DNA of 64,000 nucleotides from Dactylococcopsis salina PCC 8305 (GTDB lineage Bacteria; Cyanobacteriota; Cyanobacteriia; Cyanobacteriales; Rubidibacteraceae). This document shows, piece after piece, positions 49,080 through 58,240 of the stretch (the first letter of the stretch is position 1; every line of letters begins with the position of its first letter). The notes under the pieces were generated by a model that saw nothing but the letters and a program-made list of their open reading frames with translations, did not search any database and was not told where the DNA came from. The position numbers and the translations under genes are program-made. Location of the stretch: the NCBI RefSeq assembly GCF_000317615.1, contig NC_019780.1, forward strand, positions 248,001 to 312,000. Reading direction: 5' to 3'.

Positions 49080-49757
49080 ATGTCTCGCCCCTATTGGAGA
49101 GTGCTTCGCTTTCTCGTTCTAATCGTCGTTACGATCCTATTTACCGTTTTAGGATCAATTCCCGTTCAAATCGCTATTACCAAAATTCAAGTTCCTGAAC
49201 CCCAAGCAATTTTTATGTTAGGGGGAGACTTTTCTCGCGATCGAGCGACTGCTGAATTAGGGAAAAAACATCCCAACCTTTCGATTTGGCTCTCTGGGGT
49301 TTATGGCGGAACCCGTAAAATATTTGTGGAAACTAACATTGATCCGAGTCGCATTCATTACGACGATCGAGCGACTGATACGGTGACTAACTTCACCACA
49401 ATGATCAAACCACTTCAACAAAACCAAATTCGCCACGTCTATCTCGTCACTTCCGATTATCATATGAGACGTTCTCTGATGATCGCAACGATCGTGTTTG
49501 GTAGTCGAGGGATGATTGTAACGCCTGTACCAGTCCCTTCTCAACGAGAAGAAGAAACGCTCTTGCGAGCAATACGGGATTTAGGTCGCTCGATCGTTTG
49601 GCTATTTACAGGGCGCACTGGAGCCAGTCTGAAGGGAAGATTCAATACTGCGACAACGGGGAGTTACTTCCTAGCGCAGATAAAAGCCGATTCCGTTATG
49701 AACCCGAGCAGCAGTCGCTGGCGGACGATTGATGATTTCACCGCCAAGATAGAGTGA
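49080..49757 (+). CDS. YdcF/SanA-like (DUF218) membrane protein
   Basis: 225 residues with an N-terminal membrane anchor (VLRFLVLIVVTILFTVLGSI), then DUF218 motifs: AIFMLGGDFSRDRATAELGK, SRIHYDDRATDTVTNFTTMI, VYLVTSDYHMRRSLMIATIV. It is the intact relative of the broken gene at 40675. The last ~29 codons overlap the 3' end of the convergent gene at 49671 and look like read-through rather than domain sequence. Confidence 0.87.
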   Translation: MSRPYWRVLRFLVLIVVTILFTVLGSIPVQIAITKIQVPEPQAIFMLGGDFSRDRATAELGKKHPNLSIWLSGVYGGTRKIFVETNIDPSRIHYDDRATDTVTNFTTMIKPLQQNQIRHVYLVTSDYHMRRSLMIATIVFGSRGMIVTPVPVPSQREEETLLRAIRDLGRSIVWLFTGRTGASLKGRFNTATTGSYFLAQIKADSVMNPSSSRWRTIDDFTAKIE

Positions 49758-51455
49758 GGTGGAACTACCGCCGTCTAAGTTTAAAGCATCGATCGCGCCC
49801 AACCGTTGTAAAATCCTAGTCGCTTCAGCGAGAGTGGGTCCTTTTCTTTCGATACCATCACCCATTGCCACTAAAAGCAGTTTTCCTGATCGGGTGAGAG
49901 CGATCGCGCTTCGATCGGCTTTCTGATTGATAAAGGCTTGACTAAAGTTTTCTCCTGCTGCATCTAAGACCATCTGTCCATTTTTCAGCAGTAACGGACC
50001 AGCGGCGAGAACATGGGGATAACCAGCCAAACGAGGAGGAAACGTCTGATTTTGCAATTGTAACTTCATTCCCACTGCCAATTTAGACGATAATTCTGGT
50101 TGACCCCGTATTGTTAATAAATAACCGTTACGGGGAATAGTAATTGTTTGATCTTGATCAAAATTTCCAGTGATAAATCGTTGCACCGTTTGATTTTCCA
50201 CAACAACGATCGTTTCCTCATCGGTGAGGGGAGTATAAGTGAATCCCCAAGTAGGGGTATAACGAGCGATTCCAGACTGCACATAGCCGCTATTTAAAGC
50301 CTGTAGAGAAAATCTTTCTCCAGCATCGGTGATCAGAGTTTCCTCGTAGCGCAATCGATCCATTGTTATTCCTCCTTGATTATCCCACCCGATCGCGCCT
50401 CGATTTAAAATTGGGCTAGAATACCATTCCCCCTCTCGTTTAATTGCACCGAGGGGTAATTTTGTATCACGGTTAAAAAAACCACCATTAATCCCTAGAT
50501 TTGCCCGATTTTCTTGCCCCATCTTTGCTAAAGTAGTAATTCCTTGCATTTGCTGCAGATTCCCCCAAATCGGAATTAAATCTAAATTGGTTAAACGCGG
50601 ATCAATTTCCAGCCAAGTCACCGCAAACGCTGCTTCTCCTAACGGAATATAATCTTGTTTCCAGTTAATCCCCGATGACCAACGAATCTCTCGAGATTTT
50701 AGGTGATCTGCGCGTAAATCAATCACTAATCGGTTAGGATTCGCCAAAGTGCTAACTCGCAGCTTGAGAGACTCTGGTAATTGAATCTGAAGCTGAGTTT
50801 CGTTTGCTTCGGATGTGACGACCAAAAGAGGCTGATCTGTTTCCGCTTCTTCGATTTCTGGTGGTGGGGGAAACTGTTGACTAATTTCGGGAGGAGTAAA
50901 AGCAGGAAGGGTTAAGGTTGCTTCCCTTCTTCCTTGTTTCTGTTGCCAAAGAATGGGACGATCTAAATCGATAACAATGCGGTTTCCCCATGACTGTTTT
51001 CCGATGCGAATTTCTTGCACTTGTGCGGGATTAGTGGTGATTTCTAAGCGATTCTGAAACACAGCAATTTGTTCGCTGCTCTCCCTTAAAATCGGTGTAA
51101 AATCTAGATAACGATCGGTTTCGAGATGTTGTGCGGTAAGGGAATAAGCAGAACGATTTTCACCGCCAAACCACCACACTGGTTGCATCTGTGGGCGATC
51201 GTTGCTAAGCAATTCTAAACCAAGACGTTGTTGAGCGGAAGCATCCGTAATCCCAAGATAAGTTTGATTATTCGTTTGCCATTGTCGCCAACTGACGGGA
51301 AGTTTATTCCCATTAAGACTGATTTCCTCTCCTCTGCGTAAGATAGTTATATCGGAAGAAGTGGGTTGAGCATAGCTAATCCTCGCCAAGAGAATACAGA
51401 TCACTGTTGTGGTTAAACCCAGTCCAATTTTAGTTAACAACTGATTCCATCTCAT
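49671..51455 (-). CDS. Exported phosphodiester glycosidase (NAGPA) family protein
   Basis: 594 residues from the ATG at 51455, chosen because it gives a signal peptide (MRWNQLLTKIGLGLTTTVIC then ...SYAQP). The frame is open 45 codons further upstream, across a palindrome. The first 300 residues are AMIN-like beta-rich repeats (VIDLDRPILW; RLVIDLRADHL). The C-terminal half has the NAGPA/DUF2233 domain: NLGINGGFFNRDTKLPLGAI, NRGAIGWDNQGG and the closing DALNLDGGSSTSLYLGG. Probably periplasmic and linked to peptidoglycan or exopolysaccharide. It is convergent with and overlaps the YdcF-like gene. Confidence 0.87.
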   Translation of the reverse strand: MRWNQLLTKIGLGLTTTVICILLARISYAQPTSSDITILRRGEEISLNGNKLPVSWRQWQTNNQTYLGITDASAQQRLGLELLSNDRPQMQPVWWFGGENRSAYSLTAQHLETDRYLDFTPILRESSEQIAVFQNRLEITTNPAQVQEIRIGKQSWGNRIVIDLDRPILWQQKQGRREATLTLPAFTPPEISQQFPPPPEIEEAETDQPLLVVTSEANETQLQIQLPESLKLRVSTLANPNRLVIDLRADHLKSREIRWSSGINWKQDYIPLGEAAFAVTWLEIDPRLTNLDLIPIWGNLQQMQGITTLAKMGQENRANLGINGGFFNRDTKLPLGAIKREGEWYSSPILNRGAIGWDNQGGITMDRLRYEETLITDAGERFSLQALNSGYVQSGIARYTPTWGFTYTPLTDEETIVVVENQTVQRFITGNFDQDQTITIPRNGYLLTIRGQPELSSKLAVGMKLQLQNQTFPPRLAGYPHVLAAGPLLLKNGQMVLDAAGENFSQAFINQKADRSAIALTRSGKLLLVAMGDGIERKGPTLAEATRILQRLGAIDALNLDGGSSTSLYLGGEIINRPPATAARVHNGIGFYLR

Positions 51456-51543
51456 GTTAATGTTTGATCCGTCGAGAGTCTGTTTTATTGTCTCATTTAC
51501 TGGAATCACTGAGTAGCGAATATCTGAGAGAATTTGTTTAAAC

Positions 51544-51570
51544 AGTAGGGTTTGCAAGGCAAACCCTACT
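51544..51570. repeat. 12-bp perfect inverted repeat (hairpin)
   Basis: AGTAGGGTTTGC and GCAAACCCTACT around a 3-base loop. Relatives of the GTAGGG...CCCTAC motif recur at 54067-54090 and 54248-54275, so this is a dispersed repeat rather than a gene-specific terminator. Confidence 0.75.
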
Positions 51571-51640
51571 ACAATCATCTTTCGCTTCACAAAGATGCTA
51601 ATCGGAGAAGTTTATAAGAAGTTTCGCATCGATCGCGCAA

Positions 51641-51847
51641 CACTACGATTACATCTTATGGCGCAATCTCTCCTTACATTTTCTCCCTTCTCTCAGCACC
51701 CTAATCACTAATTTGATCACCCATTTTCGTTCTTCGCAGGAAATAGAAAATAATCCCGAAAACCCGTCTTTAATTGCCGACTTAATTGAACACTTGCGGC
51801 GCGATCAATGCTTAATTATTCTCAATAATTACGAACCCCTAAAATAA
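51641..51847 (+). pseudogene. Fragment of an NB-ARC-type ATPase (WD40/NACHT-like signalling protein)
   Basis: 69 codons, no start. HYDYILWRNLSLHFLPSLST and LIEHLRRDQCLIILNNYEPL match the region of cyanobacterial NB-ARC proteins where F..V.WR.L is followed by L...L...RCLLILDN.E. The Walker motifs are missing on the left and the protein stops just after the Walker-B-like strand. The remainder of 51456-52051 shows no gene. Confidence 0.65.
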
Positions 51848-52051
51848 CACAATTTACTCTCATGCCGATGTTAAAAAAATATCTGACCTTATCCCTATCC
51901 CCCCCTCCCCCTTCTCAAGAAAGATAAATTTTAAAACTCATGTAAATCTTCAGGGATTGGTAACAACTACTGTTATGATGCGATCAGGATGCTTCACGTT
52001 AAACGGAAGATTTTCAATTTTAGATTAACCTAATAAAGGTTCTTATTTGTT

Positions 52052-53011
52052 ATGCCATTTACCATAGATTCAGCCCGCAACATTTTTCCGAATACCTTAG
52101 CGGCGGATGCTGTTCCCGCCACGATCGCGCGTTTTGAACAATTAACTGCTGAAGATCAATTAGCACTGATTTGGTTTGCCTATCTGGAAATGGGTAAAAC
52201 CATTACCATTGCGGCTCCAGGGGCTGCCAGTATGCAGTTTGCGGAAAGAACTCTTGAGCAAATTCGGAAAATGAGTTTCCAAGAACAATCACAAGTTATG
52301 TGTGATTTAGTAAACCGAGCCGACACGGAAATTTGTCGCACCTATGCCACCTGGTCCCCAAACATTAAACTCGGTTTCTGGTATAAACTGGGAGAATGGA
52401 TGGAAGAAGGAATCGTTGCACCAATTCCCGAAGGATACCAGCTTTCTGCTAACGCTTCCGCCGTGTTACAAGCGATCCGAGGGTTAGAATCGGGTCAGCA
52501 AATTACCGTCTTGCGTAACTCTGTGGTTAGTATGGGCTTTGATCCTAACAAAATGGGAACTTATACCCCTGTCACCGAGCCAGTTGAACCCCCTCAAGAA
52601 GCATCTGAACGACAGGAAGTCGCAATCCCAGGAGTAACCAATCCGACGATTTTGGCTTATATGAATAATATGAATGCCAATGATTTTGATGCTCTCATTG
52701 AGTTATTCCTTCCCGATGGCGCGTTACAACCTCCCTTCCAGCGTCCAATTATCGGTAAAGAGTCAATTATGCGCTTCTTTAAGCAAGAATGCCAAAACTT
52801 AAAACTGCTTCCTGAAAATGGCGTAGTTGAACCGGCTGAGGATAATTACACTCAAGTTAAGGTAACTGGAAAAGTTCAAAGTCCTTGGTTTGGTGCAAAA
52901 GTAGGGATGAATATTGCCTGGCGTTTCCTTCTCGATCCCAATGATAAAATCTTCTTCGTTGCGATCGATTTATTAGCTTCCCCTCAAGAGTTGATGAATT
53001 TTGCTCGTTAA
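52052..53011 (+). CDS. ocp: Orange carotenoid protein (OCP)
   Basis: 319 residues, the standard OCP length. The all-helical N-terminal carotenoid domain (residues 1-160) and the NTF2-like C-terminal domain (~195-319) are joined by a Pro/Glu-rich linker (~170-190). Known key residues are present: Tyr44, Trp110, the salt-bridge Arg155 (TVLRNSVVS) with Glu246, and the keto-binding Tyr203 and Trp290, the last two shifted by two relative to Synechocystis. It binds a ketocarotenoid, is activated by blue-green light, docks on phycobilisomes and quenches excitation. Confidence 0.97.
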   Translation: MPFTIDSARNIFPNTLAADAVPATIARFEQLTAEDQLALIWFAYLEMGKTITIAAPGAASMQFAERTLEQIRKMSFQEQSQVMCDLVNRADTEICRTYATWSPNIKLGFWYKLGEWMEEGIVAPIPEGYQLSANASAVLQAIRGLESGQQITVLRNSVVSMGFDPNKMGTYTPVTEPVEPPQEASERQEVAIPGVTNPTILAYMNNMNANDFDALIELFLPDGALQPPFQRPIIGKESIMRFFKQECQNLKLLPENGVVEPAEDNYTQVKVTGKVQSPWFGAKVGMNIAWRFLLDPNDKIFFVAIDLLASPQELMNFAR

Positions 53012-53174
53012 GAGGCTGAATGCTGAAATAGTTTTTGAATCAGAATCGGAGCGTTTTTCTTGCAGAAGAATGCTCTTTTTTTTGGCGAGAACCATCATTA
53101 ATAGTAATTGATCCCATAGACAGTTTCAGATGAGTTTGGTAAGCTGTAAGTTCACTCAACATTGAAATGGGATC

Positions 53175-53501
53175 ATGTCAACGACTGAAAATTATTGGTC
53201 TAGTACAGAAAAAGAAATCGCACAAAGAGCCTTTGAAAAAGCTCGATCGCGCGAAATAAATACTCTAATTGAAACAGTTCGCAATGCCGCGAGTTCCGTC
53301 AGTAACCTTGATGAAATCTGGCGATTACACGATTATCTAAGCTCAAAAAGATATGAAATTGATGGGAAATATGATGATCGGGAATCGGTGCTAATTTTTG
53401 TCTTTTCTCAGCTAGTGAAAGAAGGATGGCTGAGTGTTGAAGACTTGGAAGGGTTAAACTCAGATAAAATTGCGAAATTAAACGCTTTAGCTAAAATGTA
53501 A
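53175..53501 (+). CDS. frp: Fluorescence recovery protein (FRP)
   Basis: 108 residues, helical, close to known FRP: WSSTEKEIAQRAFEKARSRE at the N terminus, then DEIWRLHDYLSSKRYEIDGK with the Trp and Asp of the dimer interface, SVLIFVFSQLVKEGWLSVED and a C-terminal helix. It binds the OCP C-terminal domain and speeds return of OCP to the orange form. It lies 163 bp behind ocp on the same strand, the usual arrangement for OCP1-type genes. Confidence 0.95.
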   Translation: MSTTENYWSSTEKEIAQRAFEKARSREINTLIETVRNAASSVSNLDEIWRLHDYLSSKRYEIDGKYDDRESVLIFVFSQLVKEGWLSVEDLEGLNSDKIAKLNALAKM

Positions 53502-54395
53502 CATCGCTCCCGAAAGCCCCCCAATCATCGGGGGGTTGGGGGGATGATCAACAATCAAAGCGAAACCCAACACCGATTCTAGGGAATTACCTGAACCTGA
53601 TCTTACCAGTAGTTTACGAAACCCAACCGCCGACTTAGGTGGGGTTTCGTCTCACTGCTTACCACAGTTTCTTCCCTTTGTCAAATTTTCTACGGAAGTA
53701 GTGCGTTTAGCTTTACAAAAATTGATGTGAATAAATTGATTTGTCAAGGGGGTCGATCGAGTAACAATTAACCATTCCTCGCCGTTTGAATGAGGTATTT
53801 TTATTTTTTGCACTAATTCCCATTATCTAGAAAGACCTTACCATGAAAAATGTTGATGAGCAAGTCCACCCGCGAAAAATCTCGGAAATTCGTTCTGATT
53901 TACGGTTCGTAATATAAGCAATTGCAATCAGCGAGAAAGTAAAGTTTAGAATTGCTAATATTGGCGCGATGGGTTTCTGTTTCCTTAAATAGGTGGGAAG
54001 GATGACTTGATCAACTTATATCATTTTGAAAAAGTCAAGTTACAGTAATTAACTCACTCATTGACCGTAGGGTTTGCCTTGCCCACCCGACAAGATGTAA
54101 CATCTACCTTTTAAATTTGTCTGTGTTGGGTTTCGCTACTCTCTACAAGGGCATACGTCTGTGTTGGGTTTCGCTACTCTCTACAAGGGCATACGTCTGT
54201 GTTGGGTTTCGCTACTCTCCACCCAACCTACGTCTCACTCATTGACCGTAGGGTGGGCAATGCCCACCCTACAAGATGTAACTACTCTCCACCCAACCTA
54301 CGTCTGATTGGTGTTGGGTTTCGCTACTCTCCACTCAACCTACGTCTAAAGCCCCCCTTTCAAAGGGGGGTTGGGGGGATGATCAACAAGACTGC
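53502..54395. repeat. Gene-free 0.9 kb with dispersed and tandem repeats
   Basis: It holds two copies of a GCCCCCC...GGGGGGTTGGGGGGATGATCAACAA-type element (53514-53563 and 54351-54388), an inverted repeat CGAAACCC/GGGTTTCG (53617-53649), and three 38-bp tandem units beginning GTGTTGGGTTTCGCTACT at 54123, 54161 and 54199, with a partial fourth at 54311. GTAGGG...CCCTAC hairpins also occur. A 24-codon frame starting at 53843 (MKNVDEQVHPRKISEIRSDL) is the only short ORF of note and is unrecognised. Confidence 0.8.
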
Positions 54396-54998
54396 TTAGA
54401 TGTTTTTCTCTTCAATCACGCGATCGATGATACCGTAGTTTTTCGCTTCTTCTGCGGACATAAAGAAATCGCGATCGGTGTCTTTTTTGATTTTCTCCAC
54501 CGTCTGACCTGTATTTTTCGCCATAATCTCATCTAATTGTTGACGGATGCGAAGAATCTCTCTGGCTTCAATTTCAATATCTGTCGCTTGTCGTCTCCCT
54601 TGCGTTCCCCCTAAAGGTTGGTGAATCATAATCCGAGAGTGAGGAAGGGCGATACGCTTACCTTGTGTTCCTGCTGTCAGTAAAAACGCTCCCATAGAAG
54701 CAGCAATTCCCACGCAAATGGTGACAACTTCTGATTTAATATGTTGCATGGTGTCATAAATTGCCATGCCTGCGCTAACTGAACCACCAGGAGAGTTAAT
54801 GTAAAGGTAAATTGGCTTGCTGGGGTCTTCGGAATCAAGGTAAAGCATGACGGCAATGATTTGATTCGCTAAACCGTCATTAATCCCACGACCGAGGAAA
54901 ATAATGCGTTCTCGATACAGACGATCATAGATATTTACCCAGTCACTGTAGGGTTGACCAGGCATCTGATAGGGAACTTTTGGAACACCAATGGGCAT
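54396..54998 (-). CDS. clpP3: ATP-dependent Clp protease proteolytic subunit (ClpP3-like)
   Basis: 200 residues from the ATG at 54998 ([14 protein letters not shown]); an upstream in-frame start adds 24 unconvincing residues. The catalytic Ser ([17 protein letters not shown]), His ([11 protein letters not shown]) and Asp ([10 protein letters not shown]) are all present, with the oligomerisation loop [19 protein letters not shown]. It follows clpR by 98 bp on the same strand. In cyanobacteria ClpP3 and ClpR form a mixed ring that works with ClpC and is essential. Confidence 0.93.
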   Translation of the reverse strand: MPIGVPKVPYQMPGQPYSDWVNIYDRLYRERIIFLGRGINDGLANQIIAVMLYLDSEDPSKPIYLYINSPGGSVSAGMAIYDTMQHIKSEVVTICVGIAASMGAFLLTAGTQGKRIALPHSRIMIHQPLGGTQGRRQATDIEIEAREILRIRQQLDEIMAKNTGQTVEKIKKDTDRDFFMSAEEAKNYGIIDRVIEEKNI

Positions 54999-55096
54999 AA
55001 AACTTATCCTTTTCTCGCAATATTGACAGTTGTTTTTTCGTGATGCAAAAATCCAGTGGGTTAAAACCACTACTTGTAAACTTTCAGGGAACTGGA

Positions 55097-55783
55097 CTAA
55101 CTAAGAACACCCGCCGTTGAGGGAAGTTCTTTTGTGCTTTCTAAAACTCGATCGATCAGTCCATATTCTTTTGCTTCCTGTGGACTAAGATAGAACATTC
55201 GGTCAGAATCTTTAGCAATCTTTTCTACAGGTTGACCCGTATTTCGGGAAAGAATGCTTAACATGGACTGTTTATTTTCCAACACTTCCTTCGCCCGAAT
55301 TTGAATATCAGTGGCTTGTCCTTGCGCTCCCTGACGAGGCTGGTTTAGAATAATCGTGGCATTGGGCAGACTAGCGCGATAACCTTTCGTTCCAGAAGAG
55401 AGAATCATCGCTGCGGTTCCCATTGCTTGACCGATGCAAATGGTATTCACTGGCGGTTCGATATAGTTGAGAGTGTCACAAATGGCAAAGGCTTCGGTTT
55501 CAAAGCCGATCGACTCGCCTCCATACCAAGATGTTCCCGTGGAGTTGATATACATATAAATCGGTTTTTCCCGATCTTCAAATTGCAAATATAGCAGTTG
55601 AGCAATGATTAACTCAGTCACATCAATCCCAATTTGCTCTTTGTACTCATCTGGGGAAACTAAAGGTAAACCCAAATAAACAATACGTTCTTTCAACAAC
55701 AGGGAAGGGAGATCGGGTGGAGGGGTGCGGGTGTTTCCTCCTCCATAATAAGGAGCTTGTACGCCTCGGATTGGTGAGTTCAT
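55097..55783 (-). CDS. clpR: ClpR, inactive ClpP paralogue
   Basis: 228 residues with the ClpP fold but a degenerate active site: the nucleophile motif reads [17 protein letters not shown] (no Ser) and the His motif reads [11 protein letters not shown] (Asn in place of His). The N-terminal extension [20 protein letters not shown] and the [17 protein letters not shown] insertion are typical of cyanobacterial ClpR. It is a structural subunit of the ClpP3/R core. Confidence 0.93.
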   Translation of the reverse strand: MNSPIRGVQAPYYGGGNTRTPPPDLPSLLLKERIVYLGLPLVSPDEYKEQIGIDVTELIIAQLLYLQFEDREKPIYMYINSTGTSWYGGESIGFETEAFAICDTLNYIEPPVNTICIGQAMGTAAMILSSGTKGYRASLPNATIILNQPRQGAQGQATDIQIRAKEVLENKQSMLSILSRNTGQPVEKIAKDSDRMFYLSPQEAKEYGLIDRVLESTKELPSTAGVLS

Positions 55784-55868
55784 GTTTTCTTTCTGATAAA
55801 GATGGCTTTTTCTCGCTTGTTTCTGTAAACCTATCTTAACTTACTGCATCCATCACCTATCAGAAGCC

Positions 55869-56888
55869 TCACCAGTTTCGGGAAGATAAATGTTTTAGTT
55901 TTTCTAAGCGGCGAGTAAAATAATGATCGTCGAGACGGCTATATTCAAAGCAAATCGCACGGTTGAGATGGATTCCCCACGCCCAAATAAAAGCCGCAAC
56001 GGTGAGAGAGGGTAAACAATCAATTTCAATTTGGCGCAAGGGGCTAATACTGGAATATCCTTGTAAGACTGCTTCTCGGACTTTAGGAGTGCAACCGCTT
56101 TGTAAGGAGACTTGATAGAATTTTCCCAAGTCAAAAGCCCGCCAACCATAACCACATTGATCAAAGTCAAAAAGCGTCAGTTGATTGTTTTCAGTGAAGT
56201 GGGTGTTTCCACTGTGAGGATCACCCCAACAAACTGTCCAAAATGGCTTGGTTTGAGGGAGGTTTTGCAGTTCTGCTTTCACCTGATCTGCAATACTGAA
56301 TAAGGTTTGTAAGTCCCAAGGACGGTGTTCTAGAAAAGGGGCGATGATTTGATTCGATCGATCGATTATTAATTCGGGAGTCAGCATCGATCGCTCGCTG
56401 ACAGGGGAAAAGTCGTAACTAATTTGATGGAGTTTGGCGAGGGTTTCTCCCAATTGATGGCTTTGGGTGCAGTCTAAATCACCGATCGGCACTGACCCTG
56501 CTGCGTATTCAAAAACTGTACCGTATCGTACTCCTTCTGGCGCTGCGATTTCTAAACACAGTTCTCCAGTTCGCGTCGGGAGAGGAGAAGCGACGGGAAT
56601 TTTGTTTTCACGGAGAAAGCTGAGGAACTCCAGTTCAAATTGAATTTCTGAGCGCGATCGCCAGTGATGATGAGAAACACGAAAAATATAAAATCCTGTA
56701 TCCGTTTCAATGCGATAAATATCACTAAGTCCGTGATACCAAAATTGACAATTTTTTACCTGACCCAGATCATAATAGGAACTGATGGCAGTGGTGACAG
56801 CTTTCGGCGCGATCGTCGAATAGGTGACAGAACACTGGAGAGCATGGGTAGGAAGTGATTTGATGGAAGATTGAGTAAGCAAGGTCAA
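55869..56888 (-). CDS. Aminoglycoside phosphotransferase-like kinase (APH family)
   Basis: 339 residues. The kinase-like fold is marked by GFYIFRVSHHHWRSRSEIQF (ATP site), the catalytic loop VCWGDPHSGNTHFTENNQ (Asp, Asn) and the metal-binding LTLFDFDQCGYGWRAFDLGK. This family includes homoserine kinase II and choline kinase-like enzymes; no resistance role is implied. It is single-gene, convergent to nothing, and about 85 bp from clpR. Confidence 0.85.
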   Translation of the reverse strand: MTLLTQSSIKSLPTHALQCSVTYSTIAPKAVTTAISSYYDLGQVKNCQFWYHGLSDIYRIETDTGFYIFRVSHHHWRSRSEIQFELEFLSFLRENKIPVASPLPTRTGELCLEIAAPEGVRYGTVFEYAAGSVPIGDLDCTQSHQLGETLAKLHQISYDFSPVSERSMLTPELIIDRSNQIIAPFLEHRPWDLQTLFSIADQVKAELQNLPQTKPFWTVCWGDPHSGNTHFTENNQLTLFDFDQCGYGWRAFDLGKFYQVSLQSGCTPKVREAVLQGYSSISPLRQIEIDCLPSLTVAAFIWAWGIHLNRAICFEYSRLDDHYFTRRLEKLKHLSSRNW

Positions 56889-57017
56889 TTTGCGGTGAAA
56901 ATCATCTATACCTTGCGAGAATTGTCCCTGAAAGTTAAGAAAAATTTTGTATGAGAGACTACGAAATTTAGGTTTCTTTTAGGGCGCAGCACGAAAAAGT
57001 TCATTGGTTGGTTTAGT

Positions 57018-57128
57018 AAGGCAAAAGGCAAGAGGCAAGAGGCAAAAGGCAAGAGGCTTGCATGCAAGAGGCAAAAAGCAAAAGGCAAGAGGCAAGAGGC
57101 AAGAGGCAAGAGGCAAGAGGCAAGAGGG
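57018..57128. repeat. GCAAGAG/GCAAAAG heptamer tandem repeat
   Basis: About fifteen heptamers alternating GCAAGAG and GCAAAAG, interrupted once by TTGCATG. This is typical cyanobacterial tandem heptamer sequence. Open frames on the reverse strand (CLLPFAFCLLP) are artefacts. Nothing else is seen in 56889-57320. Confidence 0.9.
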
Positions 57129-57320
57129 TTGATTGATCGGTAGGAGGGGAAGGTTTTGATGCAAGGTTTTTACTCATATCTTAATTGCCTTAAATCCTTA
57201 TTTGGTAAAACTTTCAGTTTCCCAACAGCAAACCCTATGTTAAAGTTCATCGATCGATGTGGTTCGGGAGTCGGGAGTCTCCCGTTGAGCGAGATGTTGA
57301 TGAAATGCTCAATTTCCTAA

Positions 57321-57977
57321 TCACTCATCTTGATTCACCTCTTCGGGTTCAGCTAACACCCCATTAAGAAAAATATCAGCAATTCCCTCCGCCATTTCTT
57401 TCATCGCGTGAGGAGGGGCATCAGATTCAACAATGGTATCACTAGAAAAGCCCGCGATCGTAAACATTCCCAAGAAAACTTGCGCCACCACTCGCGGATT
57501 CATCTTGCGATAAATTCCCCGTTCCATAGCCGTTTCAAAAAAGGCTTCTGTGACATTCGTCATCTTAGAAATCACCTCTGATTGGATACGTTCCCTCAAT
57601 TCAGGATGAAATTGGGCCTCAAAAAAACAAACTCGCAACAACTCACCATTTTCATGTAATCGAAACATCCTTCGCTTCATTACTTGAGCGACCGCTTTAT
57701 AACTTCCCATCTCACTAAGTTCTGTGAGTAAATCCGTTAAAATCTCAATCCAACCCGCCGTCGCAACCTCGACAAGAATGGCTTTTTTATTTTCAAAGTG
57801 TCGGAATAATGTTCCCTCAGCGATTCCAGCTTGGGTTGCTAAATCTTTTGTAGTTGTCGCATCGTAACCACGATTAGCAAAGAGACGTTGCGCCGTTTTT
57901 AAGACGCGATCGCGCACTTTTTCTTCTGAGGGAGGCTTTTGGGAATGATTAGCAACTTGTTGACGGAACGCTTGCAT
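57321..57977 (-). CDS. TetR/AcrR family transcriptional regulator
   Basis: 218 residues. The N-terminal HTH (~25-70) reads VLKTAQRLFANRGYDATTTK, DLATQAGIAEGTLFRHFENK. The C-terminal ligand-binding domain is all-helical and ends in an acidic tail. It is divergent from the M16 peptidase operon across 263 bp and could regulate it or itself; the ligand is unknown. Confidence 0.9.
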   Translation of the reverse strand: MQAFRQQVANHSQKPPSEEKVRDRVLKTAQRLFANRGYDATTTKDLATQAGIAEGTLFRHFENKKAILVEVATAGWIEILTDLLTELSEMGSYKAVAQVMKRRMFRLHENGELLRVCFFEAQFHPELRERIQSEVISKMTNVTEAFFETAMERGIYRKMNPRVVAQVFLGMFTIAGFSSDTIVESDAPPHAMKEMAEGIADIFLNGVLAEPEEVNQDE

Positions 57978-58151
57978 AGGACTTTAATCGGTTGAGAGAA
58001 TAACTTGGTTCGTCTGACGTATCATTGATTAAGGTAACTTAGAATCAAAGCATCAAGTTAACGACTTTCAATCGAGTGTAACAGAACTTTGCATTCATTG
58101 GATTCACTCACCTATAGCAATCAGGAATGAAATGTGAGAAATAGGTTAACC

Positions 58152-58182
58152 TAGTTCCCCCAAGATTGGGGGCTAGGGGGCT
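58152..58182. repeat. C5/G5 hairpin, dispersed repeat type
   Basis: TTCCCCCAAGATTGGGGGCT, followed by TAGGGGGCTGAAG. Similar to the C6/G6 elements in the 202-bp array and at 53514 and 54351. It lies in the gap between the TetR and M16 genes; it could act as a structure in the leader, but no function is evident. Confidence 0.55.
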
Positions 58183-58240
58183 GAAGTCTCTAACGACTCA
58201 TTTGAGATTGCTATAGGCCAAGTAATTTTAGAGGAATACC

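Noticed and set aside
51456-51590. Longer N terminus for the NAGPA-like protein
   Set aside because: It crosses a 12-bp inverted repeat and would bury the signal peptide that starts at 51455.
54121-54240. 38-bp repeats as a short CRISPR array
   Set aside because: The repeats are contiguous with no spacers and show the composition of dispersed intergenic repeats.
56906-57164. Reverse-strand Leu/Pro/Cys-rich frames
   Set aside because: Translation of the GCAAGAG/GCAAAAG heptamer repeat.
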